From the NCBI GenBank assembly GCA_046331225.1, contig JAXLRF010000016.1, positions 37,129 through 101,128 on the forward strand: a DNA stretch of 64,000 nucleotides, written 5' to 3'. The DNA is from VFMC01 sp046331225 (lineage in GTDB: Bacteria > Actinomycetota > Acidimicrobiia > Acidimicrobiales > Ilumatobacteraceae). The notes below the pieces were generated by a model. That model saw nothing but the letters and a program-made list of their open reading frames with translations, was not told the DNA's origin and ran no database searches. This document shows positions 54,201-61,733 of this stretch, in pieces; positions within the stretch are counted from its first letter, which is position 1; each line of letters begins with the position of its first letter. The translations under genes were made by a program, and so were the position numbers.

Positions 54201-54356
54201 GAAGACGTACTCGTCGGCGCCGTCACGTGCCGCGACCGACGCCTCGAAGGTGTGGTCGCCGTCCCAGAACGACAGGATCTCGCGCTCGAGCGCGGGGAAG
54301 CTCGGCTGCGGCTCGACCGTCGGGTAGCGATGCGGGGTGCTCGAGGGCTGGCTCAT
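51261..54356 (-). CDS. ileS: Isoleucyl-tRNA synthetase
   Basis: The 1031-aa class I enzyme has the HIGH-type PFANGLPHYGHLLTG, the KMSKS motif (GQKMSKSLRNYPDPM), the editing domain (WTTTPWTLPSNLALAVG, GTGVVHMAPGFGEDD) and the anticodon domain (WYFLSLYANAEGR). Length and the C-terminal domain (no zinc finger cysteines) fit the type-2, actinobacterial/eukaryote-like IleRS, a form often less sensitive to mupirocin. A T-box leader precedes the gene. Its neighbours divIVA, DksA-like and lspA match the Streptomyces order. Confidence 0.97.
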   Translation of the reverse strand: MSQPSSTPHRYPTVEPQPSFPALEREILSFWDGDHTFEASVAARDGADEYVFYDGPPFANGLPHYGHLLTGFVKDAVPRYRTMRGQQVHRRFGWDCHGLPAETVVEKELGVSGHPEITAFGIDKFNDACRTSVLRFTDDWHRYVTRQARWVDFENDYKTLDLPYMESVMWAFKSLWDKGLIYEGFRVLAYCWRCETPLSNTETRMDDVYRDRQDPALTVAFQLETGEKILAWTTTPWTLPSNLALAVGPDIDYAVMEEDGQRYIVAESRLGAYERELANATQVGTLSGADLVGRKYVPLFPFFADTPNAFHVLAADFVSTEDGTGVVHMAPGFGEDDQNVCNAVGIPTICPMDEHGRYTSEVTPWAHVHVFDANPMVIKELKDRGVVVRHDSYQHSYPHCWRCAEPLVYRAISSWFVQVTAFKDRMVELNQQITWVPEHIKDGSFGKWLANARDWSISRNRFWGSPIPVWKSDDPEYPRVDCYGSIEELERDFGVTVTDLHRPQVDDLVRPNPDDPTGKAMMRRVPEVLDCWFESGSMPFAQVHYPFENREWFDSHYPGDFIVEYIGQTRGWFYTLHVLATALFDRPSFSTCVSHGIVLGDDGQKMSKSLRNYPDPMMVFDTYGSDAMRWYLLSSSILRGTDLAVTEDGIRDTVRQVMLPIWNSWYFLSLYANAEGRAGEFRTDSTDVLDRYVLAKTHDLVRDVTAQMDVYDLFAACNSVRTFLDVLTNWYVRRSRDRFWAGEQAAIDTLHTVLDVLCRVAAPLLPLTTEAVYRQLTGERSVHLTDWPEASSLPADDDLVATMDLARDVCSATLRVRKAHQRRVRLPLASLTVAVPGAARLDAFTSLIADEVNVKALQLTDDVASVATHELQVVPAALGPRLGGQTQQVIKAVKSGDWRQEGDTVVAGGIELQPGEYQLKLVVAGDGASTSLSGGAGVVLLDTEVTPELEAEGAARDLVRLVQQARRDAGLAVGDRITLAVGVPESLRRQVAPHQSFVAAETLATSVTFDATGDPNAELDGEPITITVAKA

Positions 54357-54361
54357 GGCGG

Positions 54362-54500
54362 GTGGTCTCCTGGCGTGCGATCACTCGGATCACAGGGACG
54401 AGCCGGAGCCCGCGGTACCACCCTGCTTGCGCCCCGCCTCGGCGGTGCGCCACTCGTCTGCGCCAGCGTTCACGGGCTGGTCCCGTCCGGTTCTACTGAG
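54362..54500 (-). ncRNA. T-box riboswitch in the ileS leader
   Basis: The minus strand carries AGGGTGGTACCGCGG (54410-54424), a full match to the T-box sequence whose TGGT bulge pairs with the acceptor end of uncharged tRNA. CCCT a short way downstream (GTCCCTGTG) can close the antiterminator/antisequestrator helix with the AGGG. A G/C-rich stem region precedes it (about 54425-54500). The ileS GGAG and ATG follow within about 20 bases, and there is no terminator with a T-tract, so the actinobacterial translation-controlling type is likely. I could not assign the specifier codon. Confidence 0.82.
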
Positions 54501-54581
54501 GTCGCCGCGGTGAGGCCGTGACGTCCCGTTCTTCCGGAGGCTCGGAGGTGATGGCCTCGTCGTCGCCGATGGGCGTCGAGT

Positions 54582-55610
54582 CTACCGACGGATGCCGTCG
54601 GTGGGGGTGGGAGAATCCCCGCCCGCCGTGATGCCGTCGATCGGCGTGGCGTCGATCAGCCCCTGACTCTCGAGCTCGGCGCGCTCGGCCTGCTGCCACA
54701 TCGAGCGCACCTCGTCGGCCGAGGTGGGCCGCGGCGAGACGAGCGGCTCGACGCCCGGCTGGAGCGGCACCTGACCGGTGATCGGCGGCGGGGGGATGCG
54801 GTTACCGCCGGTGTCGTCCGACGGGCCGGCGGTGATCGAGCCGGTGACGGGCACCTGACCGGTGATCGGTGAGCGACCGTTGGCCGCTCCGTTCGACGCA
54901 GGCGCTGCCGCCGGGGCGGCGGGGGCGGAGGGGGCGCTGAGCGTCGGCTGCTCGGGCGAGGGCACGCCCTCGGCCAGCTGGGCCAGCTGCTTCGAGACGT
55001 CGCGGAGCCGGTCGCGGTGCGACGAGGTGGCGCGCTCGAGCGCGGCCAGGTCGGAGGTGAGTGCCTCGCGGCGGCGCTCGAGCTCGGCGACCTCGGCCTC
55101 GGCGCGCAGGTGCGACTCGCTCTTCGCGCGGTGTGCCTCGGCGCGGGCGTCGTCGAGCAGACGGGCGGCCTCGGCGCGGGCCTGCTCGAGCGCCGCCGCG
55201 GCGTCGAGCTTGGCGGCCGACGTGACGCTCGCGGCCTCGTGGTGCGCGGCCTCGGTGATCTGCGCGGCCTCGGCCTTGGCTTCGGCGACGGTGTGATCGG
55301 CGGTGCGCTGCGCGAGCAGCAGCGTGCGGCTGATCGTCTCGGCCTCTTCGGCGCCGACGGTGGGCGTCGGTGCGGGCGTGACCGGCACCGGACCGGTGGT
55401 GGTGGCCGGCGTCTGCTGTGCGAGTTGCGTGGCGTCCTGCAGCTTGGCGATCGCGGCACGAGCACGCGCCTCCATCGCCGTCGCCTGCTGGTGGGCGGCC
55501 TCCAGGCTCGCCGACACCTCGATCAGGTAAGCCCGCACCTCGTCGGGGTCGTAGCCCCGTTTGACCGTTCGGAAGGTGGCGGCCGCCACGGCCTGCGGAC
55601 TCAGTTCCAT
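54582..55610 (-). CDS. divIVA: DivIVA/Wag31 domain protein
   Basis: The 342-aa protein has the DivIVA N-terminal membrane-curvature domain (MELSPQAVAAATFRTVKRGYDPDEVRAYLIEV), a long coiled coil rich in Ala/Glu/Arg (about 95-225) and a Pro/Gly-rich tail with three ITGQVP/VTGS words. It probably marks poles or septa and guides wall synthesis. I chose the ATG at 55610: TAACAT lies seven bases upstream, so the ATG at 55619 and the GTG at 55637 would be inside or before the promoter. It lies at the end of the dcw cluster, before ileS. Confidence 0.85.
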   Translation of the reverse strand: MELSPQAVAAATFRTVKRGYDPDEVRAYLIEVSASLEAAHQQATAMEARARAAIAKLQDATQLAQQTPATTTGPVPVTPAPTPTVGAEEAETISRTLLLAQRTADHTVAEAKAEAAQITEAAHHEAASVTSAAKLDAAAALEQARAEAARLLDDARAEAHRAKSESHLRAEAEVAELERRREALTSDLAALERATSSHRDRLRDVSKQLAQLAEGVPSPEQPTLSAPSAPAAPAAAPASNGAANGRSPITGQVPVTGSITAGPSDDTGGNRIPPPPITGQVPLQPGVEPLVSPRPTSADEVRSMWQQAERAELESQGLIDATPIDGITAGGDSPTPTDGIRR

Positions 55611-55617
55611 GGGCGCC

Positions 55618-55623
55618 ATGTTA
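55618..55623 (-). promoter_or_regulatory. -10 element of a probable leaderless promoter for divIVA
   Basis: TAACAT on the minus strand lies seven bases before the ATG at 55610. The alternative ATG at 55619 overlaps this hexamer. Confidence 0.5.
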
Positions 55624-55733
55624 GGCAGACGGTGCACCCGCGATCACCCACGGTCACCGAACCGTCATCGCTCGACGCGCGTGGCGATGATCGCGAGTGG
55701 CCGCGTTCGAGGCCACGGGCTCGGTCCGCTGGG

Positions 55734-56324
55734 TCAGTCGTCGTGCGAACCGTACGAGCGCGAACCCGCGGGCTTCAGCAGGTACACGCCGGTGGCGACC
55801 TTCTCCATGCTGCCGTTGAGCCCGTAGCAGAGCCCGCTCGCGAAGTCGATGAGGCGACGCGACACCTCGCGCTCGGTCGCCTCGAGGTTCATGATGACCG
55901 GCTGGCCTTCTTTGAACTTGTCGGCGATCTCCTGCGCCGAGTCGAAACGGCGCGGCCGCACGGTGTGGGGATCGGAGCTCACGGCCTGTCCTCCTCGCGC
56001 GGGCGCACTGGACCGAGTGGGGTTGATCGGGCGCGGATGCACGCTCGAGTCGTCGCTCGCCGGGGCGGGCCGGCGGGTGACGGGCTCGGTGTCACGCGAT
56101 GGGAACGTCGGCCGCGTCGGCACGGTGCGGACCGCTGCCTCGGGCTCGTAGTCGGGCATCTGACGGCTGTTGCGCACGACCGGCTCGTCGTAACGCGGCT
56201 GGCGGCCGCCGCCACCACCGCCACGCACGGCCCGCGGCTCGGGCTCCGGCGGGAGGTCGTAGTCGTCATAGGCGTCGTCGGGCCCCAGCCCGAGATAGTC
56301 CATGGCCCTCTTCCAGATCGACAT
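55734..56324 (-). CDS. sepF: Cell division protein SepF
   Basis: SepF anchors FtsZ to the membrane in bacteria without FtsA. The 196-aa product has the N-terminal amphipathic membrane helix (IWKRAMDYLGLG), a disordered Arg/Pro-rich linker (about 20-115) and the C-terminal SepF domain (DSAQEIADKFKEGQPVIMNL, RRLIDFASGLCYGLNGSMEKVATGVYLLKP). AGGAGG eight bases before the ATG at 56324 favours that start over a GTG two codons upstream. No ftsA is seen, in keeping with this role. Confidence 0.95.
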   Translation of the reverse strand: MSIWKRAMDYLGLGPDDAYDDYDLPPEPEPRAVRGGGGGGRQPRYDEPVVRNSRQMPDYEPEAAVRTVPTRPTFPSRDTEPVTRRPAPASDDSSVHPRPINPTRSSAPARGGQAVSSDPHTVRPRRFDSAQEIADKFKEGQPVIMNLEATEREVSRRLIDFASGLCYGLNGSMEKVATGVYLLKPAGSRSYGSHDD

Positions 56325-56393
56325 CGACACTTCCTCCTGGACGGCCGAGGCTAGCTCATGTGGTGTGCGCAGGGGTGGAGCCGCGAGGCGTGT

Positions 56394-57068
56394 TCACCCG
56401 CGCCGCGGACCGAACAGCGCACTGCCCACGCGCACCTGCGTCGAGCCCTCCTGCACGGCCACCTCGAGGTCGTCGCTCATGCCCATCGAGCACACCGACA
56501 GCCCCAGATGGCCGAGCTCGTCGAGCAACGACCGCACCGCGCGGAATCCGGCGCGTGCGGCCTCGGGGCCACCCTCGGTGGGACCGACGGTCATGAGCCC
56601 GTCGACGACGAGACCGAGTGCCAGGCACTCGTCGACGAGCGGACGAGCGGCGTCGAGCGAGCAGCCGCCCTTGTCGGGATCACCATCGGGCGTCACCTGC
56701 ACGAGCACCCGGGCGCCGGGCACGCGCTTCGCGAGCTCGTGCGCGAGCGAGGCGCGGTCGACGGTCTCGTACACGTCGACGAACGGCGCGATCTGTCGCA
56801 CCTTGTTGGTCTGCAGCCGGCCGATGAAGTGCACCGGCGGCAGCGATACCTGCCCGGTGAGCTTGGCGACCATCTCCTGCGCGTAGTTCTCGCCGACGGC
56901 GTCGCAGCCCGCGGCAGCGGCGGCGCGCACGGCCTCGATCCCCCAGGTCTTGGTGACGCCGACGACGTGCACCCCGGTGCCGCCCGCGGCGGCGATGCGG
57001 TCGCGGATGCCGGCGAGCCGCTCGGCCACCGATGCGGCGTCGATGCCCGGGTTCGGTGCGTCGGTCAT
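56394..57068 (-). CDS. yggS: YggS/PLPBP family pyridoxal-phosphate homeostasis protein
   Basis: The 224-aa protein folds as a single-domain TIM barrel that binds pyridoxal phosphate on the lysine in VVGVTKTW. Conserved blocks include GENYAQEMVAK, HFIGRLQTNKVR, GLMTVGP and SMGMSDDLEVAVQEGSTQVRVGSALFG. It buffers the cofactor and affects amino acid balance. The ATG at 57068 overlaps the pgeF stop (ATGA); GGAAGGA is upstream. The order ftsZ-pgeF-yggS-sepF is the usual actinobacterial one. Confidence 0.95.
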   Translation of the reverse strand: MTDAPNPGIDAASVAERLAGIRDRIAAAGGTGVHVVGVTKTWGIEAVRAAAAAGCDAVGENYAQEMVAKLTGQVSLPPVHFIGRLQTNKVRQIAPFVDVYETVDRASLAHELAKRVPGARVLVQVTPDGDPDKGGCSLDAARPLVDECLALGLVVDGLMTVGPTEGGPEAARAGFRAVRSLLDELGHLGLSVCSMGMSDDLEVAVQEGSTQVRVGSALFGPRRG

Positions 57069-57727
57069 CGTTCCGGATCCTTCCACACGGCCACCACCTG
57101 ACGCCCACGTTCGGCACGCACGCGGTGCGAGAACCACCGGCCGGCCGGATCGCAGCCGGTGCACAGCGGCCCGTCGAGCGCCGGCCGCACGCCGACGTCG
57201 AGCTCGGCGAGCGCCGTGGTCACCGTGGCGGGCACGTCGAGCGCCGGCCGTCCGTCGCGCGTGCGACCCACCACGCCCGGACCGAAGCGGTCGACCACAC
57301 GGTCGAGGTCGTCGGCACCGAACTCGTAGCAGCACGGATGGATGCACGGGCCGAGCACCGCGTGCACGGTGGGGTCGTCGACACCGGCGCGCATCGCGTC
57401 GACCGTGCGCGCGAGCACACCGTCGAGCAGGCCGCGCCAGCCGCCGTGGGCGACGCCGATGCGCCCGCTCGCGCCCTCGAACGCGACCGGTGCGCAGTCG
57501 CCGACCCAGATGCCGAGCACCACGCCGGCGAGGTCGGTGACGAGCGCGTCGGCGACCGCCAGGTCGTGCTCGGCGGGCCGGGTGACGACGAGGACGTCGG
57601 TGCCGTGCACCTCGTCGGGCTGGGTCCACGGCAGATCGACGAACGCGCGGCGCGTGGCCTCGAGCTGCTCGAACGGTTGCTCGACGTGGAAGTCTCCGTC
57701 GGCGCGCGTGCTGCAGCGCACGTGCAC
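57065..57727 (-). CDS. pgeF: Peptidoglycan editing factor PgeF (laccase-domain, YfiH family)
   Basis: The 220-aa protein is of the multicopper polyphenol oxidoreductase-like family; PgeF removes wrongly built UDP-MurNAc-L-Ser precursors in E. coli, and related proteins act on purine nucleosides. The metal-site segments are EVHGTDV, WVGDCAPVAFEG, AHGGWRGL and GPCIHPCCYEF. The start at 57727 is GTG; a second in-frame GTG two codons on is possible. It sits 29 bp after ftsZ and is coupled to yggS. Confidence 0.92.
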   Translation of the reverse strand: MHVRCSTRADGDFHVEQPFEQLEATRRAFVDLPWTQPDEVHGTDVLVVTRPAEHDLAVADALVTDLAGVVLGIWVGDCAPVAFEGASGRIGVAHGGWRGLLDGVLARTVDAMRAGVDDPTVHAVLGPCIHPCCYEFGADDLDRVVDRFGPGVVGRTRDGRPALDVPATVTTALAELDVGVRPALDGPLCTGCDPAGRWFSHRVRAERGRQVVAVWKDPER

Positions 57728-57756
57728 GACGAGACGCCCTCGGACGCGAGCGGCGG

Positions 57757-58872
57757 CTACTTGAGGAACGACGGGACGTCGAAGTCGTCGTCGCCGTCGA
57801 GCGGGTCGACCGCGTCGTCGGCGAACAGGTCCTTCAGCGTCGACGTCGGCTTGTTCTCGACGGCCTTCAGCACCGGCGCGGCCGGCTTGCCGGTGCCCGG
57901 CGCGCCCGACGACGCACCGGTGTCCCAGCGGTCGAAGCCGGCGGCGATGACGGTGACCTTGACCTCGTCGCCCATCTCGTCGTCGATGACGGTACCGAAG
58001 ATGATGTTGGCGTCCTGGTGCGCCACGCCGTGGATGATCTCGGCGGCGGCGTTCATCTCGAACAGGCCCATGCTCGACGGACCGGTGATGTTGAGCAGGA
58101 TGCCGCGGGCACCGTCGATCGCGGCCTCGAGCAGCGGGCTCGAGATCGCGGCCTTGGCCGCCACGACCGCACGGTTCTCGCCGCTCGCCTGACCGATGCC
58201 CATGAGCGCCGAACCGGCGCTCGACAGGATCATCTTCACGTCGGCGAAGTCGGTGTTGATGAGGCCCGGCGTGGTGATGAGGTTGGTGATGCCGGAGACA
58301 CCCTGGAGGAGCACCTCGTCGGCCATCTTGAACGCGTTGAGGACGCTCGTCTTCTCGTTGGCCACCGTGAGCAGGCGGTCGTTCGGGATGACGATGAGGG
58401 TGTCGACCTTCTCCTTGAGCTTCGCGACACCGGTGTCGGCCTGCACCGCGCGACGGCGGCCCTCGAAGCTGAACGGACGGGTGACCACACCGATCGCGAG
58501 CGCACCCAGGCTGCGGGCGACCTCGGCGATCACGGGAGCCGCACCGGTGCCGGTGCCGCCACCCTCGCCGGCGGTGATGAACACCATGTCGGCGCCCTTG
58601 ATCATCTCCTCGATCTCGTCGCGGTGCGCCTCGGCGGCCGCACGGCCGACCTCGGGGTCGCTGCCGGCGCCGAGGCCGCGGGTGAGGTCGCGACCGATGT
58701 CGAGCTTCACGTCCGCGTCGCTCATCAACAGCGCCTGGGCGTCGGTGTTGACGGCGATGAACTCCACGCCCTTCAGTCCGGCGTCGATCATGCGGTTGAC
58801 GGCGTTGACACCACCGCCACCCACGCCGATCACCTTGATGACGGCGAGATAGTTCTGTGGGGCGCCGGCCAT
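57757..58872 (-). CDS. ftsZ: Cell division GTPase FtsZ
   Basis: FtsZ polymerises into the division ring. The 371-aa protein has the tubulin signature GGGTGTGAAP, the T7 loop NTDFADVKMIL with the catalytic Asp, and the conserved C-terminal peptide DDDFDVPSFL that binds SepF and other partners. The linker before it is short (about 45 residues). The ATG at 58872 was chosen since GGAGGT lies seven bases upstream; the frame is open for 24 more codons without support. Confidence 0.97.
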   Translation of the reverse strand: MAGAPQNYLAVIKVIGVGGGGVNAVNRMIDAGLKGVEFIAVNTDAQALLMSDADVKLDIGRDLTRGLGAGSDPEVGRAAAEAHRDEIEEMIKGADMVFITAGEGGGTGTGAAPVIAEVARSLGALAIGVVTRPFSFEGRRRAVQADTGVAKLKEKVDTLIVIPNDRLLTVANEKTSVLNAFKMADEVLLQGVSGITNLITTPGLINTDFADVKMILSSAGSALMGIGQASGENRAVVAAKAAISSPLLEAAIDGARGILLNITGPSSMGLFEMNAAAEIIHGVAHQDANIIFGTVIDDEMGDEVKVTVIAAGFDRWDTGASSGAPGTGKPAAPVLKAVENKPTSTLKDLFADDAVDPLDGDDDFDVPSFLK

Positions 58873-59091
58873 CAGCCTGACCTCCAGCTTTCGTGACTCG
58901 GGAGTACGGACAAGTGACCAGCGATCGTAACGAGTGACGGCCACCTCCCGTGCAATGCGGACGTCACCGACCCGTCGGTCCTGGTCGGTCGCCAGTCTGG
59001 CACGCCCGGGGCCGCGACACGGGGAGGGGCGCGGTGTCGCCCGTTCGGGGGTACCTGCCCGTGACTCGCCCGGCGACTGGGCCGGCTCCAG

Positions 59092-59130
59092 GGCCGGTGA
59101 CGTCGGCCGGTGACGTCAGCCGATGACGTC
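59092..59130. repeat. 13-bp tandem repeat (three copies) across the end of ftsQ
   Basis: GGCCGGTGACGTC occurs at 59092-59104 and 59105-59117, and AGCCGATGACGTC at 59118-59130. The repeat spans the ftsQ stop codon (59116-59118) and the start of the 243-bp ftsQ-ftsZ gap (58873-59115), the longest gap in the dcw cluster, where ftsZ promoters would be expected. I see no other clear element in the gap. Confidence 0.6.
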
Positions 59131-60750
59131 GTCGGTGCTGACGTCGATCGGGGCCGCGTCGTCGAGGCCGTCGCGCACGAGTTGCAGCAACCGGGCGAGC
59201 TTCGCGTCGAGACCGGTGAAGCTGCCGATGCGCACGGCGACCTCCTGGGTCTCGGTGGTGCCGGCGGCGATCTCCTCGGCGGTCGGGATCCGCTGGATGG
59301 TGAGGCTCAGGTCGGCCGTGGTGGGATCGACCCCGGCGGCGACGGTGATGTCGCGCAACTCCTCGGGCAGCGCACCCACCAGCTGTGCGGCGGCGGCGTA
59401 CGGCGCGCCGGCGCTCGAACCCGGCTCGAGATCGGGTCCCGTGCCGGTGATCAGCATGTACGACGCGGGCCGGCCGTCGAGCACGTCGAGCACGTAGCCG
59501 TCACGGTCGATCACCCGGTAGCGACCGTCCGAACCGGCGAAGGTGGCGAGCGGCTGGCGTTCGCGCACGTCGATCAGCACACGATCGGGGAAGTCGGTGC
59601 GCACGAAGGCCCGCTCGACCCACGGCAGCGCCTCGAGCTGCTCCTCGGCGGCGCGGGTGTCGACCAGCAGCACCGGCTCGCCCATCATCTCGTCGATCAC
59701 CGCCTGCAAGCGGTCGGCGTAGCGGGCCTGCGTGTACGGCGCGCCCTGCACGTCGACCCGGTCGACCGCGAACAACCCGGACGCGAACACGGCGAGCACC
59801 GCCACCACGACGACGACCGCACCGACGATCGCCCCGACCCAGATGAGGCGCTTGCGGCTCTGGGCGCGCTTGACCGCGATGCGCCGGGCCCGCACGCGTG
59901 GGTCCATCGAACGGCTGGGCAGCTGCACGGCGTCGAAGGCGCCCGATGCCTCGAGCTCGTCACCGAGCACGAAGGTCTGGCCGCCGCCGTCACCCTCGTC
60001 GCCGCGGGCACGCGCCGCGGCCTCGTCGTCGTCGAGGTAGATCGGATCCGGGAGGTCGTCGTCGTCCCCGCCGATCACGATCGTGGCGCGCGGCCCCGCG
60101 GTCGACGGGTCGCGCTCGGCGGCCGGGGCGATGGGCGTGACCGGCGTGGCCGGGGTGGGCCGTGTTGCCTCGCTGCGACGGATGATCCGCACGTCGCCGG
60201 TGCCCACCTCGCCGAAGGGGGTGAACGGTGCCGGCGGCGCGGGCGGCGGATCGTCGGCGAACGCCGCCGGCGGATCGAGCACCCAGGGCTCGGCCGGTGG
60301 CAGCTCGTCGGGGCCGTGCGGGCCGTGTGGGCCGTCGGGCCCGCCCGGCGTGGTGCTCACCGAGGTGACCGGTCGCGGCGGTTCACCGGTGAAGTCGTCG
60401 TACTCGGCCGGTGGCAGGTCGTCGAGGTCGAGCCCGAACGAGGTGCCGAACGAGGTGCCGAACGAGGTGCCGAACGTGGTGTCGGTCGCGTCGAGCAGCA
60501 CGTCGTCGGTGGCGTCGGGGAACGACAGGCCGTCGGTGAACTCGATCGGCACCGTCGACGCGGTGTCGGGTGCGGGTGGAGCCTCGGTGAAGGCCATCCG
60601 CAACTCGTCGAGCACGTGGTGTGGCACGTCCTCGCCGCGCGCCGGGGTGGGCTCGCGAGGCGTGCCCTCGTCCGCGTTGCCGGCCGCGGGCTCGTCGGGC
60701 CGTTCGGGCTGCTCCGGGGTGGCGCCGTGCGAGCGCCGCCAGCTCACCAT
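59116..60750 (-). CDS. ftsQ: Cell division protein FtsQ with very long cytoplasmic N-terminus
   Basis: The 544-aa product has a cytoplasmic region of about 300 residues rich in Pro, Asp, Gly and Thr, one membrane helix (302-328), a POTRA domain (AVDRVDVQGAPYTQARYADRLQAVI) and the FtsQ beta domain (LPWVERAFVRTDFPDRVLIDVRERQPLATFAG, YRVIDRDGYVLDVL). Usual FtsQ has 30-100 cytoplasmic residues. The ATG at 60750 overlaps the murB stop by 7 bp; a GTG one codon on (GTGA overlap) is an alternative. The N-terminus contains FGTS repeats and a Gly-Pro-His run. Confidence 0.9.
   Translation of the reverse strand: MVSWRRSHGATPEQPERPDEPAAGNADEGTPREPTPARGEDVPHHVLDELRMAFTEAPPAPDTASTVPIEFTDGLSFPDATDDVLLDATDTTFGTSFGTSFGTSFGLDLDDLPPAEYDDFTGEPPRPVTSVSTTPGGPDGPHGPHGPDELPPAEPWVLDPPAAFADDPPPAPPAPFTPFGEVGTGDVRIIRRSEATRPTPATPVTPIAPAAERDPSTAGPRATIVIGGDDDDLPDPIYLDDDEAAARARGDEGDGGGQTFVLGDELEASGAFDAVQLPSRSMDPRVRARRIAVKRAQSRKRLIWVGAIVGAVVVVVAVLAVFASGLFAVDRVDVQGAPYTQARYADRLQAVIDEMMGEPVLLVDTRAAEEQLEALPWVERAFVRTDFPDRVLIDVRERQPLATFAGSDGRYRVIDRDGYVLDVLDGRPASYMLITGTGPDLEPGSSAGAPYAAAAQLVGALPEELRDITVAAGVDPTTADLSLTIQRIPTAEEIAAGTTETQEVAVRIGSFTGLDAKLARLLQLVRDGLDDAAPIDVSTDDVIG
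60434..60481. repeat. 12-bp tandem repeat (four copies) inside ftsQ
   Basis: CCGAACGAGGTG occurs four times head to tail (60434, 60446, 60458, 60470; the last has one change). It encodes FGTSFGTSFGTSFG on the minus strand at about residues 93-106. The unit keeps frame, so copy number can change without breaking ftsQ. Confidence 0.85.
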
Positions 60751-61733
60751 CGCACACCCGCCGGATCGTGCGGATCGGGGATGCCGAAGCCCACCAGGCG
60801 CACCTCGCTGCGCATGTGGTAGCCGGTCTCGGCCGCCACCTTCTCGCGCACCAGTTCCATCAGTGCGTGCACGTCGGCGGCACGGCCACCGTCGTCGGCC
60901 TGGATGAAGTTCGCGTGTTTGTCGCTGACGTGCGCGGTGCCGAGGCGGAACCCGCGCAGCCCCATCCGGTCGATGAGCGCGCCGGCGGGCACCTCGCCCG
61001 GCACCGGGTTGACGAAGACCGAACCGGCGTTCTGACCGCCCGGTTGGTGCTCGCGCCGCCAACGGACGATCTCGTCGAGCTCGCGCTCGGAGCGCTCGCG
61101 GTCGCCTGGTGACAGCTGCAGACGTGCCGACAGCACGATCTGGTGGTCGGCCAGGTCGGATCCGCGGAACCGCAACCCGAGCTGAGACGCGGGCAGCGTG
61201 GCACGAGCCTCGGCCGCGTCGCGGTGCAGGTCGAACAGGTCGACCTCGACCAGGCACGCCGCCATGTCCGAACCGTGACCGCCGGCGTTCATCCGCACGC
61301 CACCGCCGACCGAGCCGGGCACGCCGACGGCCCACTCGAACCCGGTGAGCGACGCCGCCGCGGTGCGGCGGGCCAGCACGGGCAACGCCACCGCTCCCCC
61401 GGCCACCACCTGCGTGCCCTCGACGCGCACGTCGGTGCCGAGCGCGTCGCCGCGCAGGTCGCCGAGCGACACGGCCACCCCGGCGAAGCCGTCGTCGGCC
61501 ACGAGCAGGTTGGAGCCACGGCCGACCACGAGCACCGGCAGCCGCGCCTGTCGACAGGCATCGGCCACCCGGGCGAGGTCGTCCACGGTGCGGGGGCGGG
61601 CGAACAGCGCCGCCGACCCGCCGACCTTGTAGGTGGTGAGCGGCGCCAGGGGCACGTCGCGTTCGGCCAGCCCCTGCAGCAGCCCCGCAGCCACGTCGAT
61701 CCGGCGGGCCAGGTCGCGATCGGCGGCGGTCAT
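60744..61733 (-). CDS. murB: UDP-N-acetylenolpyruvoylglucosamine reductase MurB
   Basis: MurB makes UDP-MurNAc with FAD and NADPH. The 329-aa product has the FAD-binding segments TTYKVGGSAALFARP, LVVGRGSNLLVAD and EWAVGVPGSVGGGVRMNAG, and the C-terminal NAGSVFVNP and GLRGFRLGTAHVSDKHANFI of the type I/IIa substrate domain. The ATG at 61733 overlaps the murC stop (ATGA). Its place between murC and ftsQ is common in actinobacteria, though not in Mycobacterium. Confidence 0.96.
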   Translation of the reverse strand: MTAADRDLARRIDVAAGLLQGLAERDVPLAPLTTYKVGGSAALFARPRTVDDLARVADACRQARLPVLVVGRGSNLLVADDGFAGVAVSLGDLRGDALGTDVRVEGTQVVAGGAVALPVLARRTAAASLTGFEWAVGVPGSVGGGVRMNAGGHGSDMAACLVEVDLFDLHRDAAEARATLPASQLGLRFRGSDLADHQIVLSARLQLSPGDRERSERELDEIVRWRREHQPGGQNAGSVFVNPVPGEVPAGALIDRMGLRGFRLGTAHVSDKHANFIQADDGGRAADVHALMELVREKVAAETGYHMRSEVRLVGFGIPDPHDPAGVRW

